NCBI GenBank assembly: GCA_003158895.1
Contig: PMLO01000233.1
Span: 1-5,211 of the forward strand
DNA: 5,211 nucleotides
Direction of reading: 5' to 3'
From: Propionibacteriaceae bacterium
GTDB taxonomy: Bacteria > Actinomycetota > Actinomycetes > Propionibacteriales > Propionibacteriaceae
The notes under the pieces are model-generated. The model saw only the letters and a program-made list of their open reading frames with translations. It was not told where the DNA came from and did not search any database. The stretch's first letter is position 1. Every line of letters begins with the position of its first letter. Positions 1 to 4,895 of the stretch are shown here, in pieces. The translations under genes were made by a program, and so were the position numbers.

Positions 1-207
1 GTACGCCTTCTCGCCGAGCTCGTCGCCCAGCGCGCCGCGGAACGCATCGATGAGCGACTTGCCGATCCAGCTCTTGATCTCCGTCTCGTCCCACTCGTGG
101 CCGACGACCTCGCGGAACGCGTGCTGATAGCTCGTCACGATGAGGTTGATGGAGTCGGCGAGCGTGCCGTCGAGGTCGAACAGGATCACTGGCCAGCGCG
201 GCGTCAT
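1..207 (-). CDS. HAD-superfamily phosphatase, N-terminal part (runs off left edge)
   Basis: The first 69 codons of a haloacid dehalogenase-type hydrolase; the rest lies beyond position 1. The protein opens MTPRWPVILFDLDGTLADS, which contains HAD motif I (DxDGT, D11, D13 and T15). D11 is the expected phosphoryl-accepting nucleophile and D13 the general acid/base. The residues after it (about 20-69) look like the start of a helical C1 cap, as in phosphoglycolate phosphatase and PpaX-type enzymes. A soluble cytoplasmic phosphatase acting on a small phosphorylated metabolite is likely, but the cap and motifs II-IV are missing, so the substrate cannot be named. The ATG at 207 fits the family's usual spacing from start to motif I. 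No Shine-Dalgarno precedes it, but a TACGCT box lies 7 nt upstream, suggesting a leaderless mRNA. It is divergent from the gene at 317. Confidence 0.88.
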   Translation of the reverse strand, partial: MTPRWPVILFDLDGTLADSINLIVTSYQHAFREVVGHEWDETEIKSWIGKSLIDAFRGALGDELGEKAY

Positions 208-214
208 GGCGGCG

Positions 215-220
215 AGCGTA
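215..220 (-). promoter_or_regulatory. Candidate -10 box of a leaderless promoter for the HAD gene
   Basis: Read on the minus strand, TACGCT (fits TAnnnT) lies 7 nt before the ATG at 207, so transcription would begin at or next to the start codon. No Shine-Dalgarno is present, which agrees with leaderless initiation, common in actinobacteria. The expected -35 region (about 238-243, TGCACC) matches the consensus poorly. The same hexamer occupies almost the same position in front of the gene starting at 4799. Confidence 0.4.
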
Positions 221-303
221 CCGATCGGGGCCGAGGGGGTGCACCGCGGCGTGGCCCGGGGCAGGCGCATCATTGGATGCGGAAAGGGTCGTCGTGACAC
301 ACG

Positions 304-309
304 AAAGGG
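304..309 (+). promoter_or_regulatory. Ribosome binding site for the DUF1648-type gene
   Basis: AAAGGG ends 7 nt before the ATG at 317. It is the best Shine-Dalgarno-like match near the candidate starts and supports ATG 317 over in-frame starts further upstream (140 onward), which would reach back into the divergent HAD gene. Confidence 0.55.
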
Positions 310-316
310 TGGGTCG

Positions 317-820
317 ATGAGGGCAAGGGCTCTGTACGGGATCGTCGTGGTGGTGAGGATCGTCACGTTGGTCTGGGCCTCGTTGCACCTGCCTGCGCAG
401 ATCGCGACGCACTTCGGGCCGTCGGGAGCGGCGGACGGGTGGGGTACGCGCAGCGGCTACATCACCTTCGACATCATCATCTCGGCCGCGCTCGTGCTGG
501 GGCTTCCGATGCTCGTCACCCTGGTCCTCAGAGGGTCCGGTGCCGGTCTCAACATCCCCCACAAGGACTACTGGATGCGTCCGGAGAACAAGCCCCTGCT
601 CCGCCGTCGGCTGATGGCCGACATGTTGTTCCTCGGGGGCACGACCGGCCTGCTGCTCAGCTGGGTCGACGTCGAGGTCGTACGGGCGAACGCCCTCGCC
701 ACACCGGTGATGGATGCTACGTCGTGGGTCGCGATCGTCGCCTTCGTCATCGTGACGATCGGCTACTCGATCTGGATGGCTACGGTCAGGTACGCGGTCC
801 CGATGGGCCAGCGGGCCTGA
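317..820 (+). CDS. DUF1648-type integral membrane protein
   Basis: A 167-residue membrane protein. Four hydrophobic segments are visible at about residues 6-24, 50-71, 101-117 and 136-155. After the first helix comes LPAQIATHFGPSGAADGWG (residues 25-43), the hallmark of the DUF1648 domain (LPxxIxxHFxxxGxxDGWG). The segment LNIPHKDYWM (78-87) matches the NxPxKxYW motif that often follows in this family. DUF1648 proteins sit in the cell membrane. Some relatives, such as the Bacillus SdpI immunity protein, carry the domain, but most members have no known function and this one lacks the rest of SdpI. The start at 317 has a Shine-Dalgarno at 304-309 and makes the protein begin just before its first helix. 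The gene stands alone on the plus strand, divergent from the HAD gene and convergent with the ABC permease gene, 33 bp between stop codons. Family call is firm; role unknown. Confidence 0.87.
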   Translation: MRARALYGIVVVVRIVTLVWASLHLPAQIATHFGPSGAADGWGTRSGYITFDIIISAALVLGLPMLVTLVLRGSGAGLNIPHKDYWMRPENKPLLRRRLMADMLFLGGTTGLLLSWVDVEVVRANALATPVMDATSWVAIVAFVIVTIGYSIWMATVRYAVPMGQRA

Positions 821-843
821 TCTCGGGCCACGCGAACGCTCCT

Positions 844-862
844 GACCTGAGGTTTACAGGTC
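844..862. terminator. Weak inverted repeat between convergent genes, possible terminator
   Basis: GACCTG (844-849) and CAGGTC (857-862) form a perfect 6-bp stem with a 7-nt loop containing the permease stop codon (854-856). It sits where the plus-strand DUF1648 transcript and the minus-strand sigma-to-ABC transcript meet, so it could slow both. The stem is short and neither side has a T-tract, so this is only a candidate. Confidence 0.25.
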
Positions 863-1699
863 CCGCCGCGCGAACGTCCGGACGCCGAGCGCCAGGAACA
901 CGATCGTGAGCACGACCGCCCAGCCGAGGAACCACGGCGAGGGCTGGAGCGTGGACAGGAACGGGAGATCCGTGGGGCCGTTGGAGCTGAGCGACATGCC
1001 CTGGGGGAGCGCGTACGAGGAGGCGGCCTTCCACAACGCGTCCGAGGGCGCCACGAGGGACACGACGGTGCCGATTGTCGTCAGCTCGGGCTTCTCGGCG
1101 AGGCCCCCGATCCAGCCGATGAAACCACCGAGCCAGGCGATCCCGAAGTAGAGGAACAGCACCACACCGGTGGCGACGCTCGACAGACGGCAGCTCAGCA
1201 GCATTCCCACCGTGACAAGCAGGGTCACCTGAAGGGCGAGGATGCCGAGAAGGCCGAACAGGGAGCTGGGCTCGTACGCGGAGATGATGCGTGACACGAG
1301 GAGGATGCCCAGGGTGAGCACAACCACGTACATCACGGACATCGTGACCAGGCCGAACCAGCGTTCGAGGTACCAGCGCCAGCGCGGCTGCGGCCGTACG
1401 ACGACAGCCTGCAGCACCCCCGAGTCGATCTCGGCCGACACGGACCCCGCGGCCAGCATCATCGCGAGGAACGCGGAGAGGAACGACCCCACGTACAGCC
1501 CGAGGATCGTGAGGATGCCCCCGACGAGCACGCGCTGCGCCAGCGTGGTCAGGCTCTCGCCGCGGCTGACCTTGTCGAACAGGAACGCGAGTCCGAGTCC
1601 GAACAGCCCGACGAGCAGCACGCTGGCGATCCAGCCCCACAGGACGATCTTCCGTCCCAACGCCTCGCCGAGCGTGGCGCGATAGACCGCGAGCCTCAC
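854..1699 (-). CDS. ABC-2/NosY-type ABC transporter permease
   Basis: A 281-residue integral membrane protein, the membrane half of an ABC transporter with the ATPase encoded just upstream. About six hydrophobic segments are seen at residues 18-42, 61-85, 114-137, 147-170, 176-200 and 257-275. Between the second and third lies EIDSGVLQAVVVRPQPR (90-106), the cytoplasmic 'E-I-x-S-G-x-L ... RP' signature of ABC-2 and NosY-type permeases, thought to contact the ATPase. Length is usual for the family. A putative exporter is likely; the substrate is unknown. The start is GTG at 1699: its GTGA overlaps the ATPase stop codon by 4 nt, a standard translational coupling, and a G-rich run (GGGGG) lies just upstream. 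The frame stays open further upstream to 2029, but that part lies inside the ATPase gene and has no membrane-protein character. Last gene of the sigma-factor unit. Confidence 0.9.
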   Translation of the reverse strand: MRLAVYRATLGEALGRKIVLWGWIASVLLVGLFGLGLAFLFDKVSRGESLTTLAQRVLVGGILTILGLYVGSFLSAFLAMMLAAGSVSAEIDSGVLQAVVVRPQPRWRWYLERWFGLVTMSVMYVVVLTLGILLVSRIISAYEPSSLFGLLGILALQVTLLVTVGMLLSCRLSSVATGVVLFLYFGIAWLGGFIGWIGGLAEKPELTTIGTVVSLVAPSDALWKAASSYALPQGMSLSSNGPTDLPFLSTLQPSPWFLGWAVVLTIVFLALGVRTFARRDL

Positions 1700-2628
1700 C
1701 GGTCGCCCCCGCTGACCATGGCGACGAACGCATCTTCGAGGGAGGCGCGGCTCACCACGAGGCCGCGCAGTCCCCATGGCCCTCGCGTGACCGCGGCGGC
1801 GACGAGTTCGGCTGCCTCGTCGGGGACGTCGTCCCAGGGCGGTCCGAGCGTGATCTGTACGTCGCCGGACGCCGCCACCGTGACGCGCCCGAACTCGACG
1901 AGCGCCGGCCGGAGGTCGTCGTCGACCCGCCCCACCGTGACGTGGAGGCTCGGCCCCCCGCCCGTGAGCTCGTCGAGCGACCCCGAGAACTTGACGTGCC
2001 CCTTGTCCATGACGATGACCCGGTCGCACACCCGTTCCACCTCGGTGAGCAGGTGCGAGTTGAGGACCACGGCGACGCCTTCGGCCTTGAGCTCGCTGAC
2101 GAGCTCCCGTACATCCCGGCGCCCGACCGGGTCGAGGGCCGAGGTCGGCTCGTCGAGCAGCAGGAGCTCGGGTCGACCGACGATGGCCTGCGCCAGGCCG
2201 AGGCGCTGGCTCATGCCCTTCGAGTACGCACCGACGCGATCTCGCCCTCGTGCCCCGAGGCCCACCTTCTCCAGCACCTCCGCGACCCGGTTCGTACGAT
2301 CGGCGCGCGAGACGCCGGCCAGATCGGCGTGGAACGTCACGACCTGCTCTCCGGTCATCCAGTCGGGAAACCGGAACAGCTCCGGCAGGTAGCCCAACCG
2401 CTGACGGGCCCTGGGGTCCCCGGCGGGACGACCGAAAAGCCTGGCGGTCCCCGACGAAGGACGAACCAAACCGGTCAGAATCTTCACGGTGGTGGTCTTT
2501 CCCGCGCCGTTCGGGCCGAGCAGACCGACCGCCTCACCAGGGGCCACGGTCAGGGTCACGCCGCGAAGGGCGATCGTCTTCCCGTACGCCTTGGTGAGGC
2601 GGTCGGCGTCGAGTACGGCTTCGCTCAC
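1696..2628 (-). CDS. ABC transporter ATP-binding protein
   Basis: A 310-residue cytoplasmic ATPase that would power the permease encoded next to it. Motifs in order: Walker A GPNGAGKTT (38-46, K44 binding phosphate); Q-loop region GYLPEL (79-84), with Glu at the usual Gln position; signature YSKGMSQ (135-141), a variant of LSGGQ; Walker B LLLLDEP (155-161, catalytic E160); D-loop SALD (163-166); H-loop H192. After the nucleotide-binding domain (about 1-222) comes a C-terminal extension of about 85 residues, as in many ABC-2 and NosF-like ATPases. The start is GTG at 2628: its GTGA overlaps the anti-sigma stop by 4 nt, and the encoded VSEAVLDADRLTKAYG begins as this family usually does. An upstream in-frame start at 2712 would lie inside the anti-sigma gene. 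It is coupled on both sides. The class is certain; the substrate is not predictable. Confidence 0.95.
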   Translation of the reverse strand: MSEAVLDADRLTKAYGKTIALRGVTLTVAPGEAVGLLGPNGAGKTTTVKILTGLVRPSSGTARLFGRPAGDPRARQRLGYLPELFRFPDWMTGEQVVTFHADLAGVSRADRTNRVAEVLEKVGLGARGRDRVGAYSKGMSQRLGLAQAIVGRPELLLLDEPTSALDPVGRRDVRELVSELKAEGVAVVLNSHLLTEVERVCDRVIVMDKGHVKFSGSLDELTGGGPSLHVTVGRVDDDLRPALVEFGRVTVAASGDVQITLGPPWDDVPDEAAELVAAAVTRGPWGLRGLVVSRASLEDAFVAMVSGGDR

Positions 2629-3707
2629 CCGTTGAGCCCCTTGGCGATCTTCAGGACCGCGTCCGAGGAGTACGAGCCGATCACGCCGGTGATGCGGTTG
2701 GTGGACTGCCACACGACCCCAGCCCCGAGACCGGAGGACACCACGAGGATGGCGTCGTGGCCGTTGACCGTGGTCTTCGTGCCGCTCACCTGGTCGACGG
2801 GGATCGGCACCGGCAGCACGCCGGACGTCAGATCCACGGACCCGAGCTGGCTGGTGAGACTCGTCGGGACTCCGGGCACGTTCACCAGGAAGTCGCGCAG
2901 GCCGGCGACGTCGAGCGGCCCGACAGTGCTCGCCTCGAACGCACCGGCGGAGACAACCATGATCTCATTCTGGCCGGAGCCGCTGTACGTCAGCGCGACC
3001 GCGTCAGGGAAGTTCAGCACGAGCTTCTCGCCGTCCAGCCCGGCCGGGACCTGGACCTTGGAGTTGGTCGACTGAAGGTAGGCCGCGGTCTTGGCTGCGT
3101 CGAAGGTCACGGTCAGCGACGACTTCGGCAGGTAGCGGACCGACGGTGTCGAGGCCACGCCGGCGGGGAGATCGGACGCACGGGGCGTCGCGATCTGGAA
3201 CGCCACCTTGCCCTGCGCCTCGGCGACGGAGCTGAGGGTCGCGAAGTCGGTGGAGGGCGTTCCCGCGGTGACGCCGAGCTGGCTCATCACACCGGCGACC
3301 TGCGAGGCGTCGGAGCTGGTGAGCGTCACGGCCGCTACGGATCGGCTGTGGAACAGGTTCAGGAACCCGCCCGCCACCGCCTGGCCGGCGGGGGTGACCA
3401 CGAGCCCGACCGTGAGCGCCACGGCGGCAGCGCCGGTGGCGAGACGGCCCCAGCGACGCTTGCGTACCGGCGGGTCGATGGCTTCGCTCGACCGGTCGGG
3501 CACCCCTGCCACGACAGGCACGGCGATCTCGTCGTCCAGGAGCGCGAGGGCGCTGGACACGGAGTCGGCGTTGAGCCGGAGCGTACGAACGGTGCGGCGG
3601 CAGTCGAGGCAGCCTCGTACGTGGGCGGCCAGGGTTGCGTGGTCGTCGTCGGCGCGGTCGAGGAACGCCCGCAGCGTTCCCTCATCAGGACAGGTCATCA
3701 GCGTCAT
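2625..3707 (-). CDS. Membrane-anchored ZAS-type anti-sigma factor with DUF4367-like outer domain
   Basis: A 360-residue protein expected to hold the sigma factor encoded upstream inactive. The cytoplasmic head (about 1-85) carries HVRGCLDC (H29-x3-C33-x2-C36), the zinc-binding motif of ZAS anti-sigma factors. A basic stretch (VRKRRWGR, 81-88) leads into one membrane helix (about 89-112), so the head is inside. Residues 115-360 lie outside the membrane. Their start (VAEAQGKVAFQIATP, 161-175) and end (VVWQSTNRITGV, 331-342, then SDAVLKIAKGL) resemble DUF4367-like domains of anti-sigma and sporulation-related proteins. This is recognition by eye and less sure than the head. The start is ATG 3707 because AGGAG lies 7 nt upstream; ATG 3698 is too far from it. 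The start lies 23 nt inside the sigma gene, and the stop overlaps the ATPase start. The outer domain probably senses an envelope signal or passes on the transporter's state; the trigger is unknown. Confidence 0.88.
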   Translation of the reverse strand: MTLMTCPDEGTLRAFLDRADDDHATLAAHVRGCLDCRRTVRTLRLNADSVSSALALLDDEIAVPVVAGVPDRSSEAIDPPVRKRRWGRLATGAAAVALTVGLVVTPAGQAVAGGFLNLFHSRSVAAVTLTSSDASQVAGVMSQLGVTAGTPSTDFATLSSVAEAQGKVAFQIATPRASDLPAGVASTPSVRYLPKSSLTVTFDAAKTAAYLQSTNSKVQVPAGLDGEKLVLNFPDAVALTYSGSGQNEIMVVSAGAFEASTVGPLDVAGLRDFLVNVPGVPTSLTSQLGSVDLTSGVLPVPIPVDQVSGTKTTVNGHDAILVVSSGLGAGVVWQSTNRITGVIGSYSSDAVLKIAKGLNG

Positions 3708-4233
3708 TATCGTTCTCCTGGTCGGGGCGCGGGTGCGCCTGGAGGTAATGGTCTTTGAAGGCGCGTTCGGCGCGCGCCAGAGTGGTGCCGACAGATCCGG
3801 GTGCGATGTCGAGAGTCGCGGCGATCTCGAGGTAGCTGTAACCGGCGTGACGCAGCAGAAGGGATGTCCGCTGCTTCTCCGGAAGCTCGTCGAGCACTGC
3901 TCGTACCGTCGCCCTCTCCTCGGAGCGGATCGCCTCCGCCGCTGGGTCGGCGGGCTCGGGCATCTCGGCGCGTTCGGTACGGGCGCGCCAGCGGCCGACG
4001 TCACGTGCGCGGTTGAACGCGAGGTTGAGGGACGTCCGACGAAGCCATGCAGTGATCTCGCCGTCGGGCCGTGCGAGCACCGGGTCGTTGGTGAGCCTGA
4101 CGAAGGCTTCCTGTACGACGTCTTCGGCCTCAGCATGGTCGACGACGCGCCTTACGAGCGCCAGCAACGACGATCGAGCGGACCGCATGATCGACTCGAG
4201 TCGGAGCGGTGGCATCGGCGCAGCGCTGGCCAT
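3685..4233 (-). CDS. ECF-type (sigma-70 family) RNA polymerase sigma factor
   Basis: A 182-residue protein with only sigma regions 2 and 4, the ECF layout. Region 2 covers about residues 17-78, including AEAEDVVQEAFVRL (34-47, core-binding region 2.2) and AWLRRTSLNLAFNRARD (62-78, -10 recognition). Region 4 covers about 108-163, with LDELPEKQRTSLLLRHAGYS (114-133) and the helix-turn-helix SYLEIAATLDIAPGSVGTTLARAERA (133-158), which would read the -35 element. It directs polymerase to its own set of promoters when released by the anti-sigma encoded next. ATG 4233 is chosen as the first ATG giving a complete region 2. A GGGAACC stretch upstream is a poor Shine-Dalgarno, so GTG 4248 or ATG 4215 remain possible. 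The acidic tail (QENDNDADDLS) is encoded by the stretch that also holds the anti-sigma ribosome binding site. Such genes are usually self-regulated, but I could not place a convincing promoter. Confidence 0.92.
   Translation of the reverse strand: MASAAPMPPLRLESIMRSARSSLLALVRRVVDHAEAEDVVQEAFVRLTNDPVLARPDGEITAWLRRTSLNLAFNRARDVGRWRARTERAEMPEPADPAAEAIRSEERATVRAVLDELPEKQRTSLLLRHAGYSYLEIAATLDIAPGSVGTTLARAERAFKDHYLQAHPRPDQENDNDADDLS
3715..3719 (-). promoter_or_regulatory. Ribosome binding site of the anti-sigma gene, inside the sigma gene
   Basis: Minus-strand AGGAG ends 7 nt before the ATG at 3707 and decides that start over ATG 3698. It lies within the sigma coding sequence, in the codons for its last residues, so ribosomes finishing the sigma factor pass over it. 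This favours matched synthesis of sigma and anti-sigma. Confidence 0.75.
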
Positions 4234-4248
4234 GCTCAAGGTTCCCAC

Positions 4249-4271
4249 GTACCGGAAACACCGCCGGGTAC
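4249..4271. promoter_or_regulatory. Small imperfect hairpin upstream of the sigma gene
   Basis: GTACCGG (4249-4255) and CCGGGTAC (4264-4271) pair with one bulged base across an 8-nt loop. A second small dyad, TTCC (4242-4245) with GGAA (4254-4257), overlaps it. Both lie just upstream of the sigma start codon in a 113-bp gap, where an operator or mRNA structure affecting translation could sit. No recognisable -35/-10 pair was found in the gap. Confidence 0.2.
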
Positions 4272-4346
4272 CTGGAATGTGACACAGGGACTGGATCGAT
4301 GTCGCGGAGGTGGTGCGGCATTCCGCTGGTCGGGACGGGCCGACGC

Positions 4347-4799
4347 TCAGCCGCGAGGGCCGATCCAGCGTGGAACACGCGCGAGGTACGCGTCGTACTC
4401 GCCCCCGAAACGTCTGAGCAGCGCAATCTCCTCCGCACGGATCTGCGGGTGCAGAGCAGCGACGAGGGCAGGGACTCCGAGCAGGGCGAGCGGGCGTCCG
4501 AGCCAGGCGGCGTGCGACGCGAGGATGAGCGCGTCCGCGACGTAGATCGGGTTCCGGCTGCGGGAGAAGACGCCGGACGTCACGAGGGCGGTCACCCGGT
4601 GAGGGGCTCGCGGGTCGATCGTCGTACGGACCTTCGTGAACTTCCAGCCCACCGTCGCGTAGAGGGAGGCCGCGCCGAGCGCGAGCCCGACCGCCAGTAC
4701 GCGTCGTCCGGGGTAGTCGCGGGGACCGCCCGTGGCATGTACGAGTCCACGCTGACCTGCGGCGATCACGGAGGTCCAGAGTGGAGGGATCGGGCGCAT
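4347..4799 (-). CDS. Isoprenylcysteine/phospholipid methyltransferase-like membrane protein
   Basis: A 150-residue membrane protein of the isoprenylcysteine carboxyl methyltransferase (ICMT) / phospholipid methyltransferase superfamily. The pattern is typical: VTSGVFSRSRNPIYVADALI (73-92, the 'GxFxxxRNPxYxx' motif), hydrophobic segments at about 33-51 and 85-117, then RAEEIALLRRFGGEYDAYLARVPRWI (121-146), the 'EE..L...FG.EY..Y...VPR' motif that forms part of the S-adenosylmethionine site in studied relatives. Bacteria do not prenylate proteins as eukaryotes do, so the true acceptor is unknown; a small lipid or isoprenoid substrate is possible. The ATG at 4799 is chosen because a TACGCT box lies 6 nt upstream, giving a leaderless mRNA. 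No Shine-Dalgarno is near, and in-frame codons before it do not look coding. It is 113 bp upstream of the sigma gene on the same strand, so shared transcription is possible but not shown. Confidence 0.83.
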   Translation of the reverse strand: MRPIPPLWTSVIAAGQRGLVHATGGPRDYPGRRVLAVGLALGAASLYATVGWKFTKVRTTIDPRAPHRVTALVTSGVFSRSRNPIYVADALILASHAAWLGRPLALLGVPALVAALHPQIRAEEIALLRRFGGEYDAYLARVPRWIGPRG

Positions 4800-4805
4800 G
4801 CCCAG

Positions 4806-4811
4806 AGCGTA
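4806..4811 (-). promoter_or_regulatory. Candidate -10 box of a leaderless promoter for the methyltransferase-like gene
   Basis: Minus-strand TACGCT (TAnnnT) is followed by 6 nt and then the ATG at 4799, the exact spacing for transcription starting on the A of the start codon. The -35 position 17 nt upstream (about 4828-4833, CGGAGG) does not match TTGACA. A G-rich GGAGGGG tract further upstream is 26 nt from the ATG, too far to act as its ribosome binding site. Confidence 0.45.
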
Positions 4812-4859
4812 GGTGCCAACGCCAACCCCTCCGCACAACCTTTGTGGTTTCCGCGCCCC

Positions 4860-4895
4860 CTGCGACCGCCACTTCACGCGACTAGTCGGTCGCAG
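4860..4895 (-). terminator. 9-bp perfect hairpin at the end of the DUF5997 gene, likely terminator
   Basis: CTGCGACCG (4860-4868) and CGGTCGCAG (4887-4895) are perfect inverted repeats with an 18-nt loop. The stem spans the stop codon of the DUF5997-type gene (4882-4884) and lies before the next gene on that strand. There is no U-tract, as is frequent for proposed actinobacterial terminators. An inner 10-bp palindrome CGACTAGTCG (4879-4888) competes with the long stem. Confidence 0.45.

Noticed and set aside
273..301. Plus-strand promoter TTGGAT/GACACA for the DUF1648-type gene
   Set aside because: The -35 is acceptable but the -10 does not fit TAnnnT; not strong enough to annotate.
140..316. 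N-terminal extension of the DUF1648-type gene to ATG 140
   Set aside because: The added 59 residues are Arg/Gly-rich, overlap the divergent HAD gene and have no family similarity; ATG 317 has a Shine-Dalgarno and starts right before the first helix.
1700..2029. Upstream extension of the permease frame
   Set aside because: It lies within the ATPase gene and translates to Arg-rich nonsense; the GTG at 1699 forms a normal 4-nt coupling overlap.
1942..3075. Plus-strand open frame (377 codons) antisense to the ATPase and anti-sigma genes
   Set aside because: The opposite strand encodes intact Walker motifs and the anti-sigma outer domain; the plus frame shows no domain and starts inside the ATPase gene.
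4240..4246. ECF-type -35 element (GGGAACC, minus strand) driving the sigma gene
   Set aside because: No CGTC-like -10 is found 16-17 nt downstream, and transcription would begin within the predicted coding sequence. Kept only as a remark.
3208..4545. Long plus-strand open frame (445 codons) antisense to the sigma and anti-sigma genes
   Set aside because: It is antisense to two clearly recognised genes, has no family-like motifs and is rich in Arg, Ser and Ala as expected of frame shadows in GC-rich DNA.
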